From: CAZFIO01 sp964519585
Lineage (GTDB): Bacteria; Bacillota; Clostridia; Tissierellales; Tissierellaceae
DNA length: 17,853 nucleotides
Direction: 5' to 3'
Assembly (NCBI GenBank): GCA_964519585.1
Contig: CAZFIO010000022.1
Location: 1 to 17,853, forward strand
Shown here: positions 7,414-14,722 of the stretch, in pieces
Numbering within the stretch: the stretch's first letter is position 1
How the letters are laid out: each line of letters opens with the position of its first letter
The notes under the pieces: generated by a model
Databases searched by the model: none
Seen by the model: the letters and a program-made list of their open reading frames with translations, nothing else
Told to the model about the DNA's origin: nothing
Position numbers and translations under genes: made by a program

Positions 7414-7839
7414 ATGGATGAAATAAATAGACTAATTGTAAGCATATATCCAGAGCCAACAGTATATATTGACCTAGTACCAAAGGACTTTGACAGGCCT
7501 TCTTTTTTACTGCAATTAATTAGAGTTACCCAAGAGCCAGCCAACGCAAAGACATTAACCGAGAGGGCGTACTATACGATTACATGCTTTGGGTCCACTG
7601 ACGTATACCACCATAGCAACAGTGTAGAGCTATTGGAGATACAACAAAATATTATGAATTTATTTAGAAGTGGATACCTGCAGATGGAAAATAGGGCTGT
7701 AGAAGTAAAAGCAAGCAATGGTGGTAGGGACTTTGATAAGGCCTATGTAGATTTACAATTTGAATATAACGAGATTAGAGGTAAAGAGACGGAACTACCA
7801 AAAATGAAAGAGGTCCTAGTGGCCGTAGAGGAGGAGTAA
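7414..7839 (+). CDS. Tail terminator family protein (XkdJ/YqbJ-like)
   Basis: The 141-aa product shows the pattern of tail terminator proteins that cap tail tubes: an N-terminal INRLIVSIYPEPTVYID, the FDRPSFLLQ segment (about 26-34), and a central YYTITCFGS strand. Position just before the sheath gene agrees with XkdJ in PBSX. The ATG at 7414 has no recognisable SD. The frame is open back to a TAG at 7378, and the only nearby upstream alternative is a non-standard ATT at 7387 behind TAGGGGGCG. The true start is therefore uncertain, though translational coupling to the preceding gene could serve ATG 7414. Confidence 0.75.
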   Translation: MDEINRLIVSIYPEPTVYIDLVPKDFDRPSFLLQLIRVTQEPANAKTLTERAYYTITCFGSTDVYHHSNSVELLEIQQNIMNLFRSGYLQMENRAVEVKASNGGRDFDKAYVDLQFEYNEIRGKETELPKMKEVLVAVEEE

Positions 7840-7840
7840 A

Positions 7841-8911
7841 ATGGGATTACCAAATATTAATATAGAGTTTAAGTCTCAAGGTATATCAGCAATTAAAAGG
7901 TCCTCAAAGGGGACAGTTGCTATTATACTAAAAGACTCCACAGTAGGAGTACAAGGGGCGCATGAGCTAACAAATGTCACTCAAATACCAAAGAGCCTTA
8001 ACCAAACTAATAAAGAGTATGTAGAACAAGCTTTCATTGGCTATGTAGAGGCTCCTAGAAAAGTACTCTTATATGTATTACCAGCATCACCAGAAGATTT
8101 ATCAGAGGCGCTGGAACACTTTGAAACATTACAATTTGATTATCTAGTAGGCCCTTATAATACTGATGGGACAGAGGCAACTGAAATAGCTACTTGGATA
8201 GGTAGCCAAAGAACTAATGAAAAGACTTATAAGGCAATACTACCTAATAAAGCGGCTGATAGTGAGGCTATAATTAACTTTACCAGTGATGGAATGGCTA
8301 TAGGAGATACAGAATATAACACCGCCAAATACTGTGCTAGGATAGCTGGACTTATAGCAGGCACTCCAATGACTATATCAGCAACTTATGCACCACTACC
8401 AGAGCTTACAGATGTTGAAAGACTATCCAAGACAGTCATGGATAATGCTATTGATAATGGGGAACTCATTATATTTCATGATGGGGCTAAGGTAAAGGTA
8501 GGTAGGGGAGTAAATAGCTTAGTAACTACTACTAAGGATAAGAACGAACAGTTTAAGAAAATCAAAATTGTTGAAGCAGTAGACATGATTAAAAATGATA
8601 TAAGGATAACTGCCCAGGACAATTATATAGGGAAATATGCTAATAGTTATGACAATAAGTGCTTATTGATTACTGCTATATCTGGATATTTCACTCAATT
8701 AGAACTTGATGGAATACTACAGGCTGGAGCTAGTGAGGTAGGAATTGACATGGCAACCCAGGAACTATATCTACAATCAACAGGTGTGGATACATCTGAA
8801 TTGTCTGAACAAGAAATTAAAGAAGCTAATACTGCCGATAAAGTATTCTTAAAAGCTAATATCAAGATACTGGATGCAATAGAAGATATTGATTTAAAAA
8901 TTGTTATATAG
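7841..8911 (+). CDS. xkdK: Contractile tail sheath protein (XkdK-like)
   Basis: The 356-aa protein begins MGLPNINIEFKSQGISAIKRS, with a GTVAIILKD strand, and ends in a C-terminal region (DNYIGKYANSYDNKCLLI to LKANIKILDAIEDIDLKIVI) typical of the sheath polymerisation domain. It is a short sheath, comparable to PBSX- and diffocin-type sheaths and lacking the large surface insertions of T4 gp18. The sheath surrounds the tube and contracts during infection. SD GAGGAGG (7829-7835) lies just before the start; the gene begins 1 bp after the terminator gene's stop. Its presence establishes a myovirus-type tail. Confidence 0.92.
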   Translation: MGLPNINIEFKSQGISAIKRSSKGTVAIILKDSTVGVQGAHELTNVTQIPKSLNQTNKEYVEQAFIGYVEAPRKVLLYVLPASPEDLSEALEHFETLQFDYLVGPYNTDGTEATEIATWIGSQRTNEKTYKAILPNKAADSEAIINFTSDGMAIGDTEYNTAKYCARIAGLIAGTPMTISATYAPLPELTDVERLSKTVMDNAIDNGELIIFHDGAKVKVGRGVNSLVTTTKDKNEQFKKIKIVEAVDMIKNDIRITAQDNYIGKYANSYDNKCLLITAISGYFTQLELDGILQAGASEVGIDMATQELYLQSTGVDTSELSEQEIKEANTADKVFLKANIKILDAIEDIDLKIVI

Positions 8912-8923
8912 AGGAGGGGTAAA

Positions 8924-9352
8924 ATGGATAGTGCAAAAAGAGTAATATCAGGCACATGGGGAGAAGTGTGGCTTGATAATGAATATGTAAGTGAGTGCTA
9001 TGGTATGCAGGCAAGAGTTGCATTTAATAAAGAAGATATCCAAATGTGTGGGAAGATGGCAGTTGATACTAAAATCACCAGCACAAAGGGGACAGGCTCT
9101 TTAAGAATGTATAAGGTAAACAGTAGAATGGCTATAAAAATAGGTAAAGCCATAAGCAATGGCCAAGACTTAAGATTTGTAGTAATATCCAAATTAGCTG
9201 ATCCTGATGCTTATGGCGCAGAAAGGGTAGCAGTGAAAAATGTATCCTTTGATGATTTAACTTTGGCTGATTGGGAAGTTGCTCAAAATGGAAGAGTAGA
9301 GGCACCATTTACCTTTACTGATCATGATTTCCTAGATGAAATAGGGGTGTAG
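8924..9352 (+). CDS. xkdM: Tail tube protein (XkdM-like)
   Basis: This 142-aa product has the XkdM signature order: SAKRVISGTWGEVWLDNEYVSECYGMQARV at the start, TKGTGSLRMYKVNSRM in the middle (about 46-61) and the conserved ending VEAPFTFTDHDFLDEI. It forms the hexameric inner tube inside the sheath through which DNA passes. The start is preceded by GAGGAGGGG (8911-8919). Sheath-tube-XkdN order is the same as in PBSX. Confidence 0.93.
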   Translation: MDSAKRVISGTWGEVWLDNEYVSECYGMQARVAFNKEDIQMCGKMAVDTKITSTKGTGSLRMYKVNSRMAIKIGKAISNGQDLRFVVISKLADPDAYGAERVAVKNVSFDDLTLADWEVAQNGRVEAPFTFTDHDFLDEIGV

Positions 9353-9355
9353 GCC

Positions 9356-9724
9356 ATGGATGTATTGGACTTGTTATTAAATGCAGACAACCCTAAGCTA
9401 CCTGAACAAGAAATAAAGATAAAAAGATTAAGCAAAGAAATTGGTAAGGATGTATTATTTAAAATAAAGGCCCTCAAGTATGACAGGGTAGAAGAAATAA
9501 AGAAACTTCACTCTGAAAGGGATATGAATGTTCATATCTTATTAGCTGGGGTGATTTCTCCTAATCTAAAATCAGAGGAATTGAGGGCTAAATATAATGC
9601 ACCAACAGCAGCAGATACTATTAAGGCCTTATTGTTGCCCGGAGAGATTGAGGATATATCTAGGGCTATAGAAAAGCTTAGTGGGTTCAGAACAACAAAT
9701 ATAGAAGAAGTTAAAAAAAAATAG
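9356..9724 (+). CDS. xkdN: Tail assembly chaperone, short form (XkdN-like)
   Basis: The 122-aa protein lies between tube and tape measure genes, where tail assembly chaperones are found, and its sequence (LLLNADNPKLPEQEIKIKRLSKEIGKDVLFKIKAL, then helical C-terminus) fits the XkdN family. It is expected to coat the tape measure protein during tail assembly and to be absent from the finished virion. The gene ends GTT AAA AAA AAA TAG, a nine-A run (9713-9721) suited to ribosome slippage. The SD is weak (GGGGTG, 9344-9349), so translation may depend on coupling to the tube gene 3 bp upstream. Confidence 0.88.
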   Translation: MDVLDLLLNADNPKLPEQEIKIKRLSKEIGKDVLFKIKALKYDRVEEIKKLHSERDMNVHILLAGVISPNLKSEELRAKYNAPTAADTIKALLLPGEIEDISRAIEKLSGFRTTNIEEVKKK

Positions 9725-9876
9725 ATAAAGATGCTGAAATGCAACTTATGTATTATCTATTTATAGAAAAGGATATATTACCAGGCTCTTATTATAAACT
9801 ACCTCCAGGGGAAAAAGTTATGATAAGGGCCTTTTTTGAAAAACACATAGAAAACAAAGAAAAACACCTTAAATAG
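9356..9876 (+). CDS. Tail assembly chaperone, long form made by probable -1 frameshift
   Basis: A -1 slip on the A9 run (9713-9721) would bypass the TAG at 9722 and continue IDKDAEMQLMYYLFIEKD... for 51 codons to TAG at 9874-9876, giving about 173 aa. The -1 frame is closed by TAA at 9712-9714 immediately before the run, so it can only be entered there or at an internal ATG (9739, 9748), and these lack an SD. The extension holds GSYYKLPPGEKVMIRAFF, a pattern like the T domain of other phage chaperone pairs (G and GT in lambda), which is established biology for this locus. Its stop overlaps the AGGAGGTGA SD of the tape measure gene. No strong downstream pseudoknot is obvious. Confidence 0.75.
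9713..9721 (+). promoter_or_regulatory. Slippery A9 run: probable programmed -1 frameshift site
   Basis: Nine consecutive A read in the zero frame as AAA AAA AAA before TAG. It contains the canonical A AAA AAA heptamer (X XXY YYZ form), allowing tandem slippage of two lysyl-tRNAs. Placement at the very end of the XkdN-like frame, with a stop directly after it and an open -1 frame, is the arrangement expected of tail chaperone frameshift signals. Confidence 0.72.
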
Positions 9877-9887
9877 GAGGTGAGAAC

Positions 9888-11855
9888 TTGGCAAGGGATA
9901 TAAGTATAGCCATATCAGCAAGGGATAACTTTTCGCAGGCTATAACTACAATGAAGAATGCTAATAATGCCTTTAACAAAGATTTGACAGGTCTACAAGG
10001 CAAATTAGATCAGCTAAATAAGACAAGAATTAATCTAAAAGTAGACACAACTAAGGCTAGAACAGATTTAAGAGATGCAGAAAAGCAATTCCTTGCAACT
10101 GGAAGTGCTGCTGATAAACTAAAAATGGAGCTAGCCAATGCAGACTATGAAAATGCTAGAAGAAACCTTGATTTAGTAGCTAAAAATGCAAGACAAGCTG
10201 AGAAAGACATACACAAGTTGACTGGGGCTGTAAGTAAGGCAGAGAATAGAGCTGGTACTGGTGGAGGAATTAAAAGTCTTGGAAGTAGTTTAGCTGCGGC
10301 TGGTGCAACAAAGCTTATAGGAGATCTAGGGGCTAATGTAGCCATGGGAGTAGCAAGTAGTGCTTTTGGTGATTTAGGTGGTGATATAGCAAGTGGTATA
10401 ATGTCAGGTGCATCATCAGGAGCTGCAGTAGGTGCTATGGTGGGCAACCCATTATTAGGCGGTGCTTTAGGGGCTGGGCTTGGGGCAGTACAGGCTGGCA
10501 TAGGTATATATGGCAAACAAGACACAGCTTTTAAACAAGTAGTACAGTCCTACTTTGATGATGCTATGCAGTCGCAAGAAGAGACTAGATTAAGAGGTAC
10601 CGATATAGCAGGAAGAAGGGAAATGGCAAAGATATCATTTTCAACTTTATTGGGTGGTGAGGCTGAAGCTGATAGTTTTTTAGCGGATGTAGTTAAATTT
10701 GCAGAGCAAACACCTTTTGGATATGACCAACTCACCGATATAAGTAAAACATTATTAGCTTATGGCTATCAAGCAGAAGAACTTATACCACTATTGACTA
10801 AGGTAGGGGATGCAGGATCCGCATTAAGTATGAGTCCAGAAGACATGAATAATGTTGCAACTTATCTTGGTAGGATGCAATCAACAGGCAAGACAACAGC
10901 AAGATACCTAAATCCATTATTAGAAAAAGGTATCCCAGTATGGGATTATCTAGCTAAGGCATCAGGCAAGACAAAAGAACAAGTTCAGGAAATGGTTTCA
11001 AAGGGACTGGTACCTGGAGAAGAGGCAGCAAAAGCAATAGCTGACTATATGGGATCTGACTTTGCTGGAAACATGGAAAAGCAAACAAAGACCTATGAAG
11101 GTATGGTAAGTATATTGGGAGACGTACAGGAAAGTATGGATGCTGCAATGGGAGACGGCTACAATGAAGAAAGGAAAAAAGGTATCCAAGCCCAAATAGA
11201 CTATTTCGATAGTGAATATGGAGAAAAGATGAAAGAAGCCAATAAGATGATAGGGGAATGGAGAGCATCCTTGGAAAATGATAGAGATAGGGCTATCCAA
11301 GAAGAAATGACCAAGATGTTTGAGGATAATGATGAATATCAACAGGCTTTAGCCGAAGGCAACAGAGTAAAAATGGGAGAATTGCTAGCTGAAGCTCAAA
11401 TTAAAGGTGAGAATAGATATAAAGAGACTGAAGGATACGAGGCACAATTTGAATCAGAAAAAAGCCTAATTAAAAGAATTCAAGAAGATACAGCCTTAAA
11501 AGATGAATATTGGAATGCTGGCTGGATTATGGGTAAGGAATTTAGCAAAGGTAGGCTATCGGCATTAGCTGGATCTAACAAAGAGTTAGGTCCTGATACA
11601 TTGAAGAATTTATATCCAGGGTATTCTTATGGTCCTAAAAAAGCCTATGGAATGAACTATGTACCCTATGACAATTTCCCAGCACTACTCCATGAAGGAG
11701 AAAGGGTTCTAACTGCTAGCGAAAACAGAGGATATAGCAACATGCCACCAATAAGTATATCAGATAATATATTCAATGTAAGGGAAGAGGCTGATATCGA
11801 TAAAATAGGACAAGTTATAAGCAACAATATAATTAAGGCTCTAGGAGTGATGTAA
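9888..11855 (+). CDS. Tail tape measure protein (XkdO-like role)
   Basis: At 655 aa this is the longest gene here. Domains in order: an N-terminal charged coiled-coil region (about 1-120); a glycine/alanine-rich hydrophobic segment (about 127-209) able to form membrane helices; the tape measure domain with TPFGYDQLTDISKTLLAYGY (about 279-298), MSPEDMNNVATYLGRMQSTGK and LLEKGIPVWDYLAKASGK; a charged helical stretch (about 420-540); and the conserved tail end YVPYDNFPALLHEGERVLT (about 590-608). It sets tail length and is ejected during DNA entry. The start is TTG at 9888 after AGGAGGTGA (9875-9883). Its size suggests a medium tail near 100 nm by the usual 0.15 nm per residue rule. It has no PBSX-like giant extension. 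Confidence 0.93.
   Translation: MARDISIAISARDNFSQAITTMKNANNAFNKDLTGLQGKLDQLNKTRINLKVDTTKARTDLRDAEKQFLATGSAADKLKMELANADYENARRNLDLVAKNARQAEKDIHKLTGAVSKAENRAGTGGGIKSLGSSLAAAGATKLIGDLGANVAMGVASSAFGDLGGDIASGIMSGASSGAAVGAMVGNPLLGGALGAGLGAVQAGIGIYGKQDTAFKQVVQSYFDDAMQSQEETRLRGTDIAGRREMAKISFSTLLGGEAEADSFLADVVKFAEQTPFGYDQLTDISKTLLAYGYQAEELIPLLTKVGDAGSALSMSPEDMNNVATYLGRMQSTGKTTARYLNPLLEKGIPVWDYLAKASGKTKEQVQEMVSKGLVPGEEAAKAIADYMGSDFAGNMEKQTKTYEGMVSILGDVQESMDAAMGDGYNEERKKGIQAQIDYFDSEYGEKMKEANKMIGEWRASLENDRDRAIQEEMTKMFEDNDEYQQALAEGNRVKMGELLAEAQIKGENRYKETEGYEAQFESEKSLIKRIQEDTALKDEYWNAGWIMGKEFSKGRLSALAGSNKELGPDTLKNLYPGYSYGPKKAYGMNYVPYDNFPALLHEGERVLTASENRGYSNMPPISISDNIFNVREEADIDKIGQVISNNIIKALGVM
11847..11855 (+). 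repeat. 9-bp direct repeat, left copy, at the edge of the lipoprotein cassette
   Basis: GTGATGTAA covers the last two codons and stop of the tape measure gene. An identical copy at 12692-12700 ends in the first base of the XkdP start codon. The two copies bracket the lipoprotein cassette. Confidence 0.6.
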
Positions 11856-11856
11856 C

Positions 11857-11885
11857 TTCAATTCTTTACCTTCTTATAGTATAAT
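11857..11885 (+). promoter_or_regulatory. Probable sigma-A-type promoter for the lipoprotein gene
   Basis: A perfect TATAAT (11880-11885) lies 17 bp downstream of TTCAAT (11857-11862), a weak match (3 of 6) to TTGACA. The region is AT-rich and begins right after the tape measure stop. It is followed 15 bp later by the SD of a lipoprotein gene. The phage gene junctions elsewhere in the window are tight and show no such element, so an own promoter here would allow expression in the lysogen. Confidence 0.6.
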
Positions 11886-11908
11886 AAAATTAAAAGGGGG
11901 TAGTGAGA

Positions 11909-12655
11909 ATGAAAAAAAGAAGTAGATTTATTTTGTTCCTAATTATCATCACCATAGTTATTACAGGATGTGGAGCTAAAAAAGATAATGTAATCAATCA
12001 AGAAAATGGAGAACTGAATAAAACTCCACAAACAAAAGAAGAAGTTATGGATCATGACACACAAGTAGAGGAAACATTACTGGAGTTAATTGACTTGACT
12101 TATGAAGTAGACCCTCCATACAATGATAAACAAATAGCAACAGTATGGGTAAAAAATGAAAGTGAGAAGATATTTACTGGAGATATTCATATTTATTTTT
12201 TAAATGAAGGTAAAAAAAGAATAGGATATGATATGTTAATTATTGAAGATTTAAAACCCTACAGTAAACAGTATGCGAAAATACAAATGGAACCGTCTAA
12301 AACTATAAACATGGAATATAACTTTTCAAAAGAATACAGTTTCATAGAAGACACAATCGGCGATAAAGGCATACTACAAGAAGATTTATCTAAAACTTTA
12401 ACTAAGGACATATACGAAAATTTTGGTGGAAGTGGAAACGAAGATTTTGCGGCTAGCTGGTATAAGAATATAGTAGAGTTAGCGATATATAAAGATGAAG
12501 ACGTATACTATTCTATAGTGACTGTAGATACGGAAGATGAAATATCCATAGAAAGGATTACTATGACGGTCTTAGCTAATTTTAAGGAAGTGGATTTAAG
12601 TAAAGTAATTACAAAGGATAAAAATGGAGATACTCTAATTGAGAGATCCAAATGA
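11909..12655 (+). CDS. Probable lipoprotein, lysogeny cargo (moron) gene
   Basis: The 248-aa product starts with a short basic stretch (KKRSR), a hydrophobic segment (about 7-18) and a lipobox VITGC, so C21 is the probable lipidated residue and the protein would sit on the outer face of the cell membrane. Residues about 50-125 look beta-rich, with IATVWVKNESEKIFTGDIHIYF and LKPYSKQYAKIQM, a pattern reminiscent of FxLYD/Ig-like domains; this is tentative. I recognise no tail protein in it. ATG 11909 is preferred to in-frame GTG 11903 because AAAGGGGG (11893-11900) is 8 bases from ATG and only 2 from GTG. The gene has its own promoter and terminator. A superinfection-exclusion or host-fitness role is possible. 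Confidence 0.8.
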   Translation: MKKRSRFILFLIIITIVITGCGAKKDNVINQENGELNKTPQTKEEVMDHDTQVEETLLELIDLTYEVDPPYNDKQIATVWVKNESEKIFTGDIHIYFLNEGKKRIGYDMLIIEDLKPYSKQYAKIQMEPSKTINMEYNFSKEYSFIEDTIGDKGILQEDLSKTLTKDIYENFGGSGNEDFAASWYKNIVELAIYKDEDVYYSIVTVDTEDEISIERITMTVLANFKEVDLSKVITKDKNGDTLIERSK

Positions 12656-12657
12656 GA

Positions 12658-12688
12658 ATAAAGTGCCCTAAGGTGCTTTATTTTATTT
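12658..12688 (+). terminator. Rho-independent terminator closing the lipoprotein gene
   Basis: ATAAAGTGCC (12658-12667) pairs with GGTGCTTTAT (12672-12681) as a ten-pair stem with two G-U pairs around the tetraloop CTAA, followed by TTTATTT (12682-12688). It lies 2 bp past the lipoprotein stop codon. It would also hinder late transcription of xkdP to the fibers unless read-through or antitermination operates. Confidence 0.85.
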
Positions 12689-12691
12689 GAG

Positions 12692-12700
12692 GTGATGTAA
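12692..12700 (+). repeat. 9-bp direct repeat, right copy, at the xkdP start
   Basis: GTGATGTAA, identical to 11847-11855, reaches into the A of the XkdP start codon. Joining base 11855 to 12701 yields GGAGTGATGTAATGAAA, a TAATG stop/start overlap with an SD. Confidence 0.6.
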
Positions 12701-13323
12701 TGAAATTTATATTTAAAGATAAAAATAGGGAACTAGTACTACCCATCACTCCACCATCCTTTACCGTAGGTAAGGGTATGAGAATTGAAACTATCAATAT
12801 CCATACGGTTGGGGATGTAAACCTAGCAGGGAATGAAACCCTGGGAGTTATCAGCATAGATTGCCTATTCCCAAAATCATCATATCCCTTTGCTTACTCA
12901 AGTGATGAACCTTATGAGCTGGTAGATAGATTTGTAAAATGGATAAAGGATAAGGAGATAGTAAGATTTGTCATATCAGATACCCCAATCAACATCCCTG
13001 TATTAGTAGAAAATATAGACTACTCTGAAAGAGACGGGACAAGGGATATATATGCAACTTTAGCCTTAAGAGAATATAGGGAACTTAACGTTGTAAAAGT
13101 GGAAACAATACCAACTCAAAACAAAAGTAGACCTGCAAGCAATCCACCTGTCACAGTAAAAACATACAAGATAGTAAGTGGAGACACCCTAAGTGCAATA
13201 TGCAGAAAATTCTATGGAAATGCCAGTCTGTATTCAAAACTAGCAAAATACAATAATATCAAAAATCCCCATCTAATCTATACTGGTAATACTCTTAAGA
13301 TACCAGATATAGGCCAACTGTAG
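12700..13323 (+). CDS. xkdP: LysM-domain tail hub-associated protein (XkdP-like)
   Basis: The 207-aa protein has an N-terminal region (MKFIFKDKNRELVLPITPPSFTVG to the LREYRELNVVKV strand, about 1-137) typical of XkdP, and a C-terminal LysM domain (about 156-203) with YKIVSGDTLSAICRKFYG and TGNTLKIP. LysM binds peptidoglycan glycan chains; in XkdP and related proteins it likely helps link the tape measure end, hub and baseplate. SD GAGGTGAT (12689-12696) lies directly after the terminator tail. A proline-rich linker (about 140-150) joins the domains. Confidence 0.92.
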   Translation: MKFIFKDKNRELVLPITPPSFTVGKGMRIETINIHTVGDVNLAGNETLGVISIDCLFPKSSYPFAYSSDEPYELVDRFVKWIKDKEIVRFVISDTPINIPVLVENIDYSERDGTRDIYATLALREYRELNVVKVETIPTQNKSRPASNPPVTVKTYKIVSGDTLSAICRKFYGNASLYSKLAKYNNIKNPHLIYTGNTLKIPDIGQL

Positions 13324-13331
13324 GTGATCAT

Positions 13332-14393
13332 ATGAAGTTAATAATTAAAAATAGTGATGGAGTTATAGATATAAGCGACTTAGTACCACAAGTCAACTGG
13401 TCGGGAGACTATCAGCAATGTGCAAGGACACTGAGCTTTAATCTGGTCTCCAGCCCAACGGATAAAAGTATCCCAAAAGTAAAAGCTGGATTAGGAGATT
13501 TAATCACCTTAAAAGAAGATAAGTTTGATTTGTTTGAGGGGTATATATTTGACAGAAGTAAAAGCACCAACAGTAATACTTTAGATCTAACTTGTTATGA
13601 CAAGGGAATCTACCTAAAGAAAAACAGAACATCCTATAAGTTTACAAATCAAACCCCAGAAGCAATAACTAAAAGGGTATGCAGTGACTTTGGGATAACG
13701 GTAGGTAAGATAGAAAGTACAGGGATAAAGATAACAAGGAACTTCTTAGGATCTACTCTCTACGATATAATCCAAACAGCCTACACCTTGGCATCTCATG
13801 AGACTAAAAAGAAATATCAAATACGGTTTACAGGCTCCAAGTTAAATGTATTGGAAAAGAAGGTAAATGATGAAACTCTAGTTATAGAGGGTGGATCTAA
13901 CCTTATGGATGCTACCATGACAGATAGTATATCAGGCATGATTAACCAGGTGGCCATATATGATAAGAACGATAAGCATATAAGAAACATAAAAAATGAT
14001 GAACTGATTAAGTTATATGGCCTTATGCAAGATTATATCAAACAGCCTGATGGTGAGAATGTAGGAAGCAAGGCCCAAAAGCTATTAGATGATAATGGTA
14101 TAAGTCAAAAGATAACTATAAATAATCTAGGTAATATAGCAAATATAACAGGTGGAACAGTAATAGTCCGAGAGCCATATACTGGCCTTTATGGGCTATT
14201 TTTTATTGATAGTGATGTCAATACCTGGAAAAATGGACTATATCTAAACAAGCTAACACTTAACTTTAAAAATATGATGGATGAAAAGGAAGTAGGCAGT
14301 CTACCAAATAAGACCGGTAACAAGACATCATCATCCAAAACAAATACAAATCTAGGAACATGGGCCTATATTAACAAGCCAGGAGGGAGTTAA
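13332..14393 (+). CDS. xkdQ: Baseplate hub protein (XkdQ-like)
   Basis: This 353-aa protein matches the XkdQ/YqbQ pattern: DISDLVPQVNWSGDYQQCARTLSFNLV near the N-terminus, DLITLKEDKFDLFEGYIFDRSKS (about 57-79), and TNQTPEAITKRVCSDFGI in the middle. XkdQ occupies the position of the gp27-like hub that joins the tail tube to the baseplate spike. The start follows AGGTGATC (13323-13330). The C-terminus is serine/threonine/lysine-rich (NKTGNKTSSSKTNTN), a likely flexible tail. The next gene starts with no gap. Confidence 0.9.
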   Translation: MKLIIKNSDGVIDISDLVPQVNWSGDYQQCARTLSFNLVSSPTDKSIPKVKAGLGDLITLKEDKFDLFEGYIFDRSKSTNSNTLDLTCYDKGIYLKKNRTSYKFTNQTPEAITKRVCSDFGITVGKIESTGIKITRNFLGSTLYDIIQTAYTLASHETKKKYQIRFTGSKLNVLEKKVNDETLVIEGGSNLMDATMTDSISGMINQVAIYDKNDKHIRNIKNDELIKLYGLMQDYIKQPDGENVGSKAQKLLDDNGISQKITINNLGNIANITGGTVIVREPYTGLYGLFFIDSDVNTWKNGLYLNKLTLNFKNMMDEKEVGSLPNKTGNKTSSSKTNTNLGTWAYINKPGGS

Positions 14394-14720
14394 ATGGAAG
14401 GTAATCCTTACGTAAATTTAATAGCAGCATTAAGGGAAGATACAACAGAAAGAACTCCTACTCATCTAAGGCTTGGTAAAGTAATAAGTATAAGCCCATT
14501 AAAAGTAGAAATATCAGGAACAGTACAGGAAAGAGAACAGATCCTTTTAAATAATTCACTATACCAAGGGAACGAAAATATAAAACTAAAAAGAACATCT
14601 GACGGAGTAGAAACTGAATACCATGCCCCAAGTAGATTAAAAATACAAGCTGGTGATACAGTCCTGGTACTGCCCATGGAAGAAGAACAGAAATTTATAT
14701 TAATTTGTAAGGTGGTGTAA
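14394..14720 (+). CDS. xkdR: Baseplate protein, DUF2577 (XkdR-like)
   Basis: The 108-aa product carries the DUF2577 pattern: a short N-terminal helix (NPYVNLIAALRE), LRLGKVISISPLKVEISG (about 26-43), and a C-terminal strand region with LKIQAGDTVLVLPMEEEQKFIL. The beta pattern suits an OB-like fold, and its position between hub and XkdS suggests a spike or wedge component. The SD is AGGAGGG (14382-14388), within the end of xkdQ. Confidence 0.9.
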   Translation: MEGNPYVNLIAALREDTTERTPTHLRLGKVISISPLKVEISGTVQEREQILLNNSLYQGNENIKLKRTSDGVETEYHAPSRLKIQAGDTVLVLPMEEEQKFILICKVV

Positions 14721-14722
14721 CT

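Noticed and set aside
9739..9876. A separate small gene starting at ATG 9739 or 9748
   Set aside because: No SD precedes either ATG, and the open frame extends upstream exactly to the slippery A run, so a frameshift product explains the segment better.
10145..10525. A 126-codon minus-strand frame rich in proline and alanine
   Set aside because: It is the mirror of the glycine/alanine-rich hydrophobic segment of the tape measure gene; composition alone explains it.
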